This document shows, piece after piece, positions 1 through 5,578 of a DNA stretch of 6,246 nucleotides. The notes under the pieces were generated by a model. It was not told where the DNA came from. It searched no databases and was given only the letters and a program-made list of their open reading frames with translations. Numbering within the stretch: the first letter of the stretch is position 1; each line of letters begins with the position of its first letter. This DNA comes from CBDUJZ01 sp047629415 (GTDB lineage Bacteria; Myxococcota_A; Bradymonadia; REDH01): contig JBLHWZ010000327.1 of assembly GCA_047629415.1 (NCBI GenBank), positions 1 to 6,246 on the forward strand, given 5' to 3'. The position numbers and the translations under genes were made by a program.

Positions 1-555
1 AAGCGGGTCCTAGACTCTCTCGATGCTGCTTGGACGCGTAGGGGTAGCGGCGCCTGTAAAACCGGGTGTGCTGCTTGTTGCAGCGGGCCCTTTGACGTCG
101 GCGCGGCTGACCTGTGGCTCGTAGCCGAGGCGTTGGAGCTACTCCCCGAGGAACGACGGGTCCGCGTGATGAGCCGAATCGCCGAGTCCGCCAAAGAGGA
201 GCGGGCTTACTTCGGCTCACTCCCAACCGTCGACGCGGATGAGAGCCGCTTTGACGCGATGTGTGATTCGCTCTCGGAACGGGCTTGTGTGTTCCTCGAC
301 TCCGGAAATCGCTGCACGATCTACGATCGTCGGCCGCAGCCATGCCGACTGATGGGCGCCTCTTGGGGAATCGGTGCGGCGCAGTTCGAACTAGACTGTC
401 CCATTGATTTGACTGGCGGCGATGCCCGTGTGGTGTTCGATCTCGACACACACGAGGACGCGATTGCCCGCGTTGAGTCCAGGCTCCCCGAGCTCCCGAC
501 CGGAGACTCGCGCACGACGTTGGCGAGCGGACTGGACGCGCTCCTCCGAGGCTAG
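1..555 (+). CDS. YkgJ-type cysteine-cluster protein (5'-partial)
   Basis: The frame is open from the first base to the TAG at 553-555, giving 184 visible residues. The true start lies upstream of the window. The TTG at 133 is a possible internal start, but using it would discard the first cysteine cluster, so I reject it. Visible residues 19-27 read C-x3-C-x2-CC. Residues 96-116 carry the second half of the motif, C-V-F-L-D then R-C-T-I-Y and R-R-P-x-P-C-R. Together these match the YkgJ/CxxCxxCC family, thought to chelate zinc or iron. An extra Cys at about 88 and one at about 134 may also take part. No signal peptide or membrane segment is seen in the visible part. The biochemical role of the family is poorly known, so I assign none. 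The stop codon shares the CTAG at 552-555 with the convergent RDD gene. The family call is firm and the function is open. Confidence 0.85.
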   Translation, partial: KRVLDSLDAAWTRRGSGACKTGCAACCSGPFDVGAADLWLVAEALELLPEERRVRVMSRIAESAKEERAYFGSLPTVDADESRFDAMCDSLSERACVFLDSGNRCTIYDRRPQPCRLMGASWGIGAAQFELDCPIDLTGGDARVVFDLDTHEDAIARVESRLPELPTGDSRTTLASGLDALLRG

Positions 556-1070
556 TCCGCTTTGGATTGCTCGTGTTCGCGGGCCGGGTCAACGACGACC
601 CAAGACCCGGTGAGATAATCCGCTAACGAGCGCTGGCTGGGAGAGACCCAGGATAGAGCCGGACCCAGAAGTCCCGTAGCCGGCCACGTGATGATTCCGA
701 GGCCACGCGCTAACCGTCGCATACGGGATAGCCGATGGCCGTCGCGACCCACGAGAGAGAGGCGGAAGAGCCAGCGACCAAATGACTCGCGCTCACATGC
801 ACCGAGAGTCACTTCATAGACGATTAGCGGCATCCACAGCAGGAACCACTCTCCAACGGTCTGCGCGCGCGTCTGGTTCAGTTCTACGGCGACTGATTCG
901 AGCAATGGAAGGCCCGCGCCCAATTCCGCCCATCGGCTTAAGTCGACAGCACCGGCTGAGACCAGGACGAGGGCGCCGAGTAGAGCGAGTAACACGTCCA
1001 CCGCTACTGCGAGTGTCCTCCTAGTGTGCGACGGTAGCGTTCGGGTTCGGGTTCGGGGCGGGTCGCTCAT
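552..1070 (-). CDS. RDD family membrane protein
   Basis: This is a 172-aa integral membrane protein of the RDD family, which is named for conserved Arg and Asp residues. A few members are linked to ion or solute transport, but most have no known function. I see three likely membrane segments at about residues 19-41, 74-91 and 123-141. The first holds the R-R-x6-D signature (R17, R18, D25). The second conserved stretch is G-R-W-L-F-R-L-S-L-V at 98-107, like the usual GKrllGlrVv. The third is R-S-L-A-D-Y at 147-152, like the usual tLhDrl. I chose the ATG at 1068-1070 because it overlaps the rsmE stop as ATGA. The frame stays open to 1394, but the upstream part is antisense-like sequence inside conserved rsmE. 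There is no good Shine-Dalgarno before the ATG, so translation probably depends on coupling to rsmE. Residues 6-11 are an Arg-Thr repeat from a hexanucleotide repeat. Confidence 0.85.
   Translation of the reverse strand: MSDPPRTRTRTLPSHTRRTLAVAVDVLLALLGALVLVSAGAVDLSRWAELGAGLPLLESVAVELNQTRAQTVGEWFLLWMPLIVYEVTLGACERESFGRWLFRLSLVGRDGHRLSRMRRLARGLGIITWPATGLLGPALSWVSPSQRSLADYLTGSWVVVDPAREHEQSKAD
1040..1057. repeat. Hexanucleotide repeat (TTCGGG)x3 in the RDD gene start
   Basis: Three perfect TTCGGG units lie just inside the RDD gene. On the coding strand they give alternating Arg and Thr codons at residues 6-11, before the first membrane segment. A change in copy number would keep the frame and only alter the length of the basic N-terminal tail. 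Confidence 0.6.
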
Positions 1071-1801
1071 GAGCGGGTCTGAATCAATCCGGCGCGCACC
1101 ATGCGCACAGTCGACACAGCAGCAGCCGTAGCTGTCTCCGCACGCAATATGGTGGGGCCGAGTCCTGCGAAGTGCGCACCGGCTTGACGCAAAAGGTCGA
1201 CCTCCGAGTTTGTGAAGCCGCCCTCGGGGCCGACCACAAGCGCGACCGGGCCCGAAAGATCGGCAGGCCATTTTGCACCTGGGTCCTGTTCGTTCAGCGC
1301 GACCAGACTGGCCCCGTCTGTCGAGGCTAGGTCCAACGCGTCGCTCAGCGACGGCGCGCACGCCATCACAAGCGCCCGACCGGGCCTCTTGCACTGACGA
1401 ATCGCGCTATCGCAGACTCGCTGCCATCGTTCTTGTTTCGAGCGCAGCTTAGCGTCCGGAATCTTCACGATCGAGCGCGCAGCGACAAACGGTAGGATCA
1501 CGTCGGCCCCCAACTCGGTCGCTTTCTCAAGGACGTACTCAAAGCGTGGCCCCTTGATCAGCGCGCTCAACAAGATGAGCGGCGCCCCACCTTGGCCGCT
1601 CTCAAGCGAGTCCAGCGCCGTAAGCCACGGGATGCCCTCTCGAAAAGTTAGTACACCAACCCAGACGTTCCCTGCCGCGTCGACGATGCGTAGCGCGTCG
1701 CCAGCGGCCAGCCGCAGAACTCGTCCGACGTAGTGGGCGTTGTGCTCGCTCAGGGCGACATCCGCGCCGCTCAGCTCTGAGTCTACCGTCAGCGTCCTCA
1801 T
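1067..1801 (-). CDS. rsmE: 16S rRNA (uracil-1498-N3)-methyltransferase RsmE
   Basis: RsmE uses S-adenosylmethionine to methylate N3 of U1498 of 16S rRNA on the 30S subunit. The 244-aa product matches the usual length of about 240-250 aa. The N-terminal PUA-like RNA-binding part (about 1-70) contains H-Y-V-G-R-V-L-R-L at 23-31. The SPOUT (trefoil-knot) catalytic part contains K-A-T-E-L-G at 93-98, G-P-E-G-G-F at 191-196 and L-G-P-x-I-L-R-A-E-T-A at 214-224; the last two form the knot and cofactor site. I chose the ATG at 1799-1801 because it forms a 4-base ATGA overlap with the prmA stop and starts right at the conserved N-terminus. A GTG at 1826-1828 would add nine residues with no family support. 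The stop likewise overlaps the RDD start by ATGA. The stretch R-Q-C-K-R-P-G-R at 135-142 differs from the usual E-Q-x-x-R region, a small deviation. Confidence 0.95.
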   Translation of the reverse strand: MRTLTVDSELSGADVALSEHNAHYVGRVLRLAAGDALRIVDAAGNVWVGVLTFREGIPWLTALDSLESGQGGAPLILLSALIKGPRFEYVLEKATELGADVILPFVAARSIVKIPDAKLRSKQERWQRVCDSAIRQCKRPGRALVMACAPSLSDALDLASTDGASLVALNEQDPGAKWPADLSGPVALVVGPEGGFTNSEVDLLRQAGAHFAGLGPTILRAETATAAAVSTVRMVRAGLIQTRS

Positions 1802-2685
1802 GCGGAGTGACGGAACTCCAGGCTCCACCAGTCTCCTTCATTGTCGGAACGCTCACACTTCATACCGAGTGAGTCGAAGTGGGCCTCTAGCCGCTCGCGC
1901 TGTTCCGTAACGATGCCGCTGAGGAGAAGTACTCCTGCTGGGGCGGTGATTCTGACAAGTGCCTCCCCCATCACGATGAGGATGTGAGGCAGGATGTTCG
2001 CCACCACGAGGTCTGCGGAAGCTTGTATGTCAGCGACATCGGTCGTCGAAGCCACCTGGGTCAGGTGATTGAGAACTAGATTCTCGTTGGCGATTCGGAC
2101 TGCGTCAGGGTCGTTGTCGACCGCGCAGAGAACGTTTGCGCCGAGCTTTGCGGCTGCAATGCTGAGAACGGCCGAACCGCAGCCGATGTCGATTAGTGAG
2201 GGGGCCGTTTCGCCGATCAATCGGTCGAGGGCTGCCAGACAGAGGCGGGTCGTCGAATGAGTGCCGGTTCCGAAGGCCATGCCCGGCTCGATCTCCACCC
2301 CGATCGCATCTCCAGTATCGGGCCGATCCCAAGGGGGATAGACCCATACCCGCGGCGAAACCTTCGAGGGCTTGAAGTGCTCTTTCCAAGCGGTGAGGAA
2401 GCTCAGGTCAGTCAACGTCCAGGTGAAGACATCCGCCGTACCGTCAAGGGAGGCCTTCAGCGAGCGGAGATCCTCGTCGGCAAGCGGCTCTTCCAGATAC
2501 AGACGCCAGCGAATGGAGCCTTCCGCCCGTGGCCGTGGCTCCTCTACCAACTCCGAGAACGTCGACGGATCTTGCCGCTGCAGGCCTCCCGCGGCGTAGT
2601 CCCAGAGTATGCCTTCGACCAAGTCTTCCGCATCGACGCGGTCCGAGGGCAAGTTGATTTCTACACAGTAGAGGGCGTCTTTCAT
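1798..2685 (-). CDS. prmA: Ribosomal protein L11 methyltransferase PrmA
   Basis: PrmA trimethylates ribosomal protein L11 using S-adenosylmethionine. From the ATG at 2683-2685 the product is 295 aa, the usual PrmA length. The N-terminal substrate-recognition part (about 1-95) is followed by W-K-E-H-F-K-P at 100-106, and P-G-M-A-F-G-T-G-T-H-S-T-T at 134-146, the family hallmark. Motif I of the class I methyltransferase fold is D-I-G-C-G-S-A at 166-172, where the usual second Gly of GSG is Ala. D-N-D-P at 190-193 is the acidic cofactor loop, and A-N-I-L at 229-232 corresponds to the family's ANI(L/I) motif. The frame continues to a TTG at 2748, but the ATG starts where PrmA proteins normally start and lies just downstream of a plausible promoter. 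The Shine-Dalgarno before the ATG is weak. It is the first gene of the prmA-rsmE-RDD operon. Confidence 0.95.
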   Translation of the reverse strand: MKDALYCVEINLPSDRVDAEDLVEGILWDYAAGGLQRQDPSTFSELVEEPRPRAEGSIRWRLYLEEPLADEDLRSLKASLDGTADVFTWTLTDLSFLTAWKEHFKPSKVSPRVWVYPPWDRPDTGDAIGVEIEPGMAFGTGTHSTTRLCLAALDRLIGETAPSLIDIGCGSAVLSIAAAKLGANVLCAVDNDPDAVRIANENLVLNHLTQVASTTDVADIQASADLVVANILPHILIVMGEALVRITAPAGVLLLSGIVTEQRERLEAHFDSLGMKCERSDNEGDWWSLEFRHSA

Positions 2686-2712
2686 ATCTCGCACCAGGGA
2701 GAGGGTGTCAGC

Positions 2713-2741
2713 GCTATACTGACCCAGGCCGACGGTGACGA
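2713..2741 (-). promoter_or_regulatory. Possible sigma70-type promoter for prmA-rsmE-RDD
   Basis: On the minus strand, TCGTCA (2741-2736) is followed after exactly 17 bases by TATAGC (2718-2713). Each hexamer matches its consensus at four of six positions. Transcription would begin near 2706, about 20 bases before the prmA ATG at 2685, which fits that start and excludes the upstream TTG. The match is modest and the call rests on sequence alone. Confidence 0.3.
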
Positions 2742-2780
2742 GTCCCAATCACCTTGATGCGGGCGAGACGCGGACCATCC

Positions 2781-2821
2781 CGGTCGCCTCGGTAGACTCA
2801 GCGCCCCATGCCGGTACACTC
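2781..2821 (+). repeat. Imperfect direct repeats CGGTANACTC upstream of the crotonase gene
   Basis: CGGTAGACTC (2790-2799) and CGGTACACTC (2812-2821) match at nine of ten positions and start 22 bases apart, about two helical turns. A weaker copy, CGGTCGCCTC, lies at 2781-2790. They sit in the intergenic region between prmA and the crotonase gene. They could be binding sites for a regulator, or simply promoter parts: TAGACT (2793-2798) and TACACT (2815-2820) are 16 bases apart and could act as weak -35 and -10 boxes. Chance is also possible. Confidence 0.3.
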
Positions 2822-2852
2822 CGTGACCCATGAAGAAACAATGGAGCAACAA

Positions 2853-3626
2853 ATGGTCCTAAAGACAGATACCCACGACGGCATCCGCACGCTCACGCTC
2901 AACCGCCCAGAGAAGAGGAACGCTCTTTCCGCAGAGCTTGTGGGTGCACTTATAGAAGCACTTCGTCATGCATCCGTAGACCCTGAGTGCAGAGTTGTGC
3001 TGCTCACGGGGGAAGGAGATCGTGCCTTCTGCGCCGGCGGCGACTTAGATCCGCGGGCAGCTGCAGGAGGTCCGATCGCCATGCACGAGAGCAGGGCAAA
3101 GTTTGCGCAACTCATCCGAGAGTTCCGCCGATGCACACGCCCGATCGTCGCGCAGGTTCAGGGTCACGTCGCCGGGGGCGGCATGGGACTTGTCGCCGCT
3201 TGCGACCTAGCGGTCGCGTCTGACGACGTCACCTTCTCCACCCCGGAGATTCGAGTCGGGCTCTTTCCGATGATGATCATGACGTTGCTCAACCGCACGA
3301 TACCGAGGAAGAACCTGCTGGAAATGATGCTGACCGGAGAGAAGATCTCGGCGCAGCGCGCAGTTGACCTGGGCTTCATCAACCACGCGGTACCCAGAGA
3401 GTCGCTGCCCACAACCGCCACTCAGCTTGCTGCGAAAGTCGCGTCGTTCAGTCCCGCCGTTCTCAAACTGGGCCGTGAGGCGTTCCACCGCATGGAGGAT
3501 ATGCCGATGGACGACGCTCTCGACTATCTCTGCGCGCAGCTAAGCCTGAACACTCTCACCGAGGACGCTGCCGAGGGCATGATGGCGTTCATGATGAAGC
3601 GCGCGCCGGAGTGGAAGGGACGCTAG
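2853..3626 (+). CDS. Enoyl-CoA hydratase/isomerase family (crotonase) protein
   Basis: This is a crotonase-fold enzyme acting on an acyl-CoA thioester; the exact substrate and reaction are unknown. From the ATG at 2853 the product is 257 aa, a normal family length. N-R-P-E-K-R-N-A-L at 17-25 is the standard N-terminal motif. A-F-C-A-G-G-D-L at 58-65 and G-H-V-A-G-G-G at 104-110 form the oxyanion hole. P-E-I-R-V-G-L at 131-137 follows, and the C-terminus has the usual E-G-M-M-A-F helix. E132 corresponds to Glu164 of rat mitochondrial enoyl-CoA hydratase, but the Glu144 position is Gly112. A canonical two-glutamate hydratase is therefore unlikely; a one-glutamate isomerase, hydratase variant or other crotonase is possible. 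In-frame ATGs at 2808 and 2841 are alternatives. I prefer 2853 because GGAG lies six bases before it. The gene is monocistronic, divergent from prmA and convergent with dapB. Confidence 0.85.
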   Translation: MVLKTDTHDGIRTLTLNRPEKRNALSAELVGALIEALRHASVDPECRVVLLTGEGDRAFCAGGDLDPRAAAGGPIAMHESRAKFAQLIREFRRCTRPIVAQVQGHVAGGGMGLVAACDLAVASDDVTFSTPEIRVGLFPMMIMTLLNRTIPRKNLLEMMLTGEKISAQRAVDLGFINHAVPRESLPTTATQLAAKVASFSPAVLKLGREAFHRMEDMPMDDALDYLCAQLSLNTLTEDAAEGMMAFMMKRAPEWKGR

Positions 3627-3633
3627 CCGCTAG
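3623..3633. other. Palindrome CTAGCCGCTAG joining two convergent stop codons
   Basis: CTAGC-C-GCTAG is a perfect inverted repeat. It contains the crotonase stop (TAG, 3624-3626) and the dapB stop (TAG on the minus strand, 3632-3630), leaving only three bases between the genes. The stem is five pairs with a one-base centre and no T-run on either side, so it is not an intrinsic terminator. The transcripts of the two genes probably overlap at their 3' ends. Confidence 0.5.
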
Positions 3634-4355
3634 GTGCGAGTCAACCCGAGGACATCGTCCATCGTATAGACCCCGGGCGGTTGGCCAGAGAGCCAGAGTG
3701 CCGTGGTCACGGCACCGCGCGCGAAGATCGCCCGGTCGGTCGCACGATGCGTGATTTCGATTCGCTCCCCTTCGCCGAAGAAATACACGGTGTGCTCGCC
3801 TACGACGTCTCCACCCCGGACACCGTGCACGCCAAGTTCGTTTGGCGTTCGGGGGCCGCAGGCGCCGGACCGGCCGTGGTTGACCTCGGTCGCGGTTCGA
3901 GCGCCTTCGACGTCTCTTGCCAGCGCGATCGCTGTCCCGGACGGCGAGTCCACTTTGTGACGATGGTGGAGTTCGACGATCTCGGGCTGAAACTCAGCGG
4001 GCAGGGCAGCGGAGGCGAGGCGTGTTAGCGCTCGCGTCACGGCTACTCCAAGGCTCATGTTGGAGGCCTGCAGAACCGGGATTGTGACCGCGGCTGCGGT
4101 CAGCTCGCGCGTGAACGACTCATCGGTTCCGGTTGTGCCAGAGACGAACGCGGCTCCATGGGCGACGGCAAACGCAAGTGCAGCCTGAGCACCCTCGGGT
4201 AGGGAAAAGTCCACGACAACGTCGGCATCGGCGCGCAACAGTCCGCCGCGCCCTGCGCGTGCCACCACGGTGGCCTCTTCGGCTGCCGCGACCACCAGAT
4301 CAATCGCTTGCCCCATTCGGCCTGTGGCTCCCCAGAGCACAATTCGGGTGCTCAA
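3630..4355 (-). CDS. dapB: 4-hydroxy-tetrahydrodipicolinate reductase DapB
   Basis: DapB reduces the DapA product to tetrahydrodipicolinate with NAD(P)H, in the cytoplasm, on the path to diaminopimelate and lysine. The N-terminal Rossmann part shows G-A-T-G-R-M-G at 9-15 and S-G-T-T-G-T at 72-77. The substrate and tetramer part shows E-L-H-H-R-H-K-V-D-S-P-S-G-T-A at 128-142, with H130 and K134 at the positions of E. coli His159 and Lys163. R-G-G-D-V-V-G-E-H at 180-188 is also conserved. The start is a TTG at 4353-4355: it overlaps the dapA stop as TTGA, has GAGG (4366-4363) seven bases upstream, and begins the first Rossmann strand correctly. At 241 aa it is about 30 shorter than E. coli DapB. 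The loss lies mainly between the first strand-helix unit and V-V-V-D-F at 46-50. No acidic residue is seen where E. coli has Glu38, which might favour NADPH (inference). Confidence 0.95.
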   Translation of the reverse strand: MSTRIVLWGATGRMGQAIDLVVAAAEEATVVARAGRGGLLRADADVVVDFSLPEGAQAALAFAVAHGAAFVSGTTGTDESFTRELTAAAVTIPVLQASNMSLGVAVTRALTRLASAALPAEFQPEIVELHHRHKVDSPSGTAIALARDVEGARTATEVNHGRSGACGPRTPNELGVHGVRGGDVVGEHTVYFFGEGERIEITHRATDRAIFARGAVTTALWLSGQPPGVYTMDDVLGLTRT

Positions 4356-5233
4356 CGCGTGACCTCAAGTTTCGTTGCATCAGCGAGAACTCCGCGGAGC
4401 TCGGCCTCGTCAAGCTGGGCAAGTGGAAGGCGGACGCTGGCGCCGCCGAAGCCCAGCTGCGATACAACCGCCTTCGCTGGAAGAGGGTTCGGATAGCGGA
4501 ACATCAGGTCATGTAGGTGGGCGACCTGGAAGTTGTGACGTCTCGCGGTCTCCAGATCGCCACTTGCTGCTGCCGCGCACATTTCGGACATCAGGCGAGG
4601 GGCCACATTCCCGACAACACTGACCGTTCCGTGCCCCCCTTGGGCGACAAAAGGCATCGTCGTTGCGTCGTCACCGGAGAGCAGTGAGACACCATTGAGG
4701 CGTGGAAGGAGCTTGGCGTTCGCATGCAAATCCGCCGACGCCTCCTTGATCGCGACCACCGGGTCACGAGTTGCGAGCTCCGCCATCGTATCGACGGTCA
4801 TTCCGACGACCGTTCGTCCTGGCACATTGTAGAGCACGACAGGGTTCTTGGAGCGACCTAGAATCGCGTCGAAGTGCCCGATGATGCCGCGCTGATTGGG
4901 CTTGTTGTAGTAGGGTACGACCGACATGATCGCGTGAACTTTCGCCTCTGTATTCACCCTGTCGATGAAGGCCAGCGACTCCGAAGTGCAGTTGTTACCA
5001 GCGCCACCAACCACGACTGCGCGCTCCGAGACGGCATCCCAAACGGCGTTCATAGAGCCGAGCTTCTCCTCATCGTTCAAAGTCGCTGACTCGCCGGTGG
5101 TACCGGCGACAACGATTCCCGATACACCCTCCTCGACCATCCAGGACGCGTGTGCCTGCAGAGCCTTGTAGTCTACCGTTCCGTCCGAGCTGAACGGGGT
5201 GACAATGGCGACGAAGCAACCTTCAAACTTCAT
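4352..5233 (-). CDS. dapA: 4-hydroxy-tetrahydrodipicolinate synthase DapA
   Basis: DapA condenses pyruvate with aspartate 4-semialdehyde, the first committed step of the diaminopimelate/lysine branch. The 293-aa product is a full-length TIM barrel (E. coli has 292 aa). G-T-T-G-E-S-A-T-L is at 44-52 with triad Thr46. P-Y-Y-N-K-P is at 107-112 with Tyr109, Y-N-V-P-G-R-T at 135-141 with Tyr135 and Arg140. A-I-K-E-A-S at 161-166 contains the Schiff-base Lys163. I chose the ATG at 5231-5233 because K-F-E-G-C-F-V-A-I-V-T-P-F is the normal family N-terminus. The frame runs on to 5356, but those 41 residues have no family character. At the lysine feedback site, E. coli His53 and His56 are replaced by Asp54 and Lys57, while the Asn80 and Glu84 equivalents remain. 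It is the first gene of the dapA-dapB operon, and its stop overlaps the dapB TTG. No convincing promoter was found upstream. Confidence 0.95.
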   Translation of the reverse strand: MKFEGCFVAIVTPFSSDGTVDYKALQAHASWMVEEGVSGIVVAGTTGESATLNDEEKLGSMNAVWDAVSERAVVVGGAGNNCTSESLAFIDRVNTEAKVHAIMSVVPYYNKPNQRGIIGHFDAILGRSKNPVVLYNVPGRTVVGMTVDTMAELATRDPVVAIKEASADLHANAKLLPRLNGVSLLSGDDATTMPFVAQGGHGTVSVVGNVAPRLMSEMCAAAASGDLETARRHNFQVAHLHDLMFRYPNPLPAKAVVSQLGFGGASVRLPLAQLDEAELRGVLADATKLEVTR

Positions 5234-5428
5234 TACTGACTCTCGAAAAACTAGACGCGGGCTGTCTACCACATAGCATGGCGATGTCGGCAAGACACCG
5301 TGTGGCACTGTTCGATTCCCCTCGTGTGAAACACGAATCCAAAACGGGATTGACACTGCAATCGTCTCGGTGCAGTTAGCGCCGCCAGTTGGGTCTTAAC
5401 AGCCCCGCCCCTACCTAGAACGGCTTAC
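5234..5428. other. Intergenic region upstream of dapA
   Basis: This region separates dapA from the candidate small ORF at 5429 and must hold the dapA-dapB promoter unless transcription enters from further right. I find no pair of good -35 and -10 boxes on the minus strand. It is too short and lacks the structure expected for a lysine riboswitch, and no tRNA fold is visible. A perfect TTGACA lies at 5350-5355 on the plus strand but has no matching -10. The only organised elements are the two inverted repeats at 5295-5336. Confidence 0.5.
5295..5336. repeat. Pair of GTGT/ACAC inverted repeats upstream of dapA
   Basis: TCGTGT-GAA-ACACGA at 5322-5336 is a perfect 6-base inverted repeat with a 3-base centre. 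ACAC-C-GTGT at 5295-5303 is a smaller one nearby. They also share a direct repeat, CGTGTGGCAC (5299-5308) and CGTGTGAAAC (5323-5332), spaced 24 bases apart. They lie 60 to 105 bases upstream of the dapA ATG, a fitting place for an operator. No T-run follows, so a terminator is unlikely. The regulator is unknown and chance is possible. Confidence 0.35.
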
Positions 5429-5530
5429 ATGGTATTCTTCGCATTGTTCGGCGGCACGCTACTCGGAATCGGATTGAGCGCACTCTGCGCCCGCTTGGCG
5501 GTCATCGCCATCCCAAGAAAGGTCCGCTAA
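5429..5530 (+). CDS. Candidate 33-aa small membrane protein
   Basis: ATG at 5429-5431 to TAA at 5528-5530 encodes 33 residues. Residues 2-29 are almost wholly hydrophobic with small residues (F-F-A-L-F-G-G, then L-L-G-I-G-L), interrupted only by Arg22. The last five residues are P-R-K-V-R. This is the shape of a single-pass small membrane protein, with the basic end probably facing the cytoplasm. Third positions are G or C in 25 of 33 codons, in line with neighbouring genes. Against it: there is no Shine-Dalgarno, the ORF is short enough to arise by chance, and I recognise no family. TAGAAC at 5416-5421 could be a -10 box placing the transcript start at or next to the ATG (leaderless), but no -35 fits. 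It is divergent from dapA and convergent with the gene ending at 5579. It may be real, but this is unproven. Confidence 0.4.
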   Translation: MVFFALFGGTLLGIGLSALCARLAVIAIPRKVR

Positions 5531-5548
5531 CCAGCGGCCCGACGCCGC
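5521..5548. other. Overlapping GC-rich hairpins between convergent genes
   Basis: CCGCT-AACC-AGCGG (5524-5537) forms a 5-pair stem, extendable by two more pairs past one mismatch (5521-5540). The stop codon of the small ORF lies at its top. A competing stem, GCGGC-CCGAC-GCCGC (5534-5548), shares the second arm. There is no T-run on either strand, so this is not a classical intrinsic terminator. Its position between convergent ends at 5530 and 5579 is suggestive only. Confidence 0.25.
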
Positions 5549-5578
5549 CCCCAACGGAGGCGACATCGGACTCAGGTC

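Noticed and set aside
1071..1394. N-terminal extension of the RDD frame up to 1394
   Set aside because: The extra residues are Arg/Cys/Gly-rich shadow sequence inside conserved rsmE, and the ATGA-coupled start at 1070 fits the family.
2257..2757. A 166-codon plus-strand open frame antisense to prmA
   Set aside because: It lies almost wholly opposite the conserved PrmA coding sequence, has no recognisable motif, and is explained by GC-biased codons on the other strand.
5246..5291. TTGCCG with TATGTG or TAGACA as a dapA promoter on the minus strand
   Set aside because: The spacers are 12 and 19 bases and the -10 matches are only three of six, so the evidence is too weak to call.
5303..5317. 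TGGCAC resembling the -24 element of a sigma54 promoter
   Set aside because: The -12 element expected at the fixed distance is GATT rather than TTGC.
5234..5356. 41-residue N-terminal extension of DapA
   Set aside because: DapA proteins begin at the K-F-E-G-C-F-V-A-I-V-T-P-F region, and the extension has no family character.
5350..5378. Perfect TTGACA -35 box on the plus strand upstream of the small ORF
   Set aside because: At 16 to 18 bases downstream the hexamers GCAGTT, CAGTTA and AGTTAG bear no real resemblance to TATAAT.
5555..5578. GGAGG on the plus strand as a ribosome-binding site
   Set aside because: No ATG, GTG or TTG follows within a usable distance.
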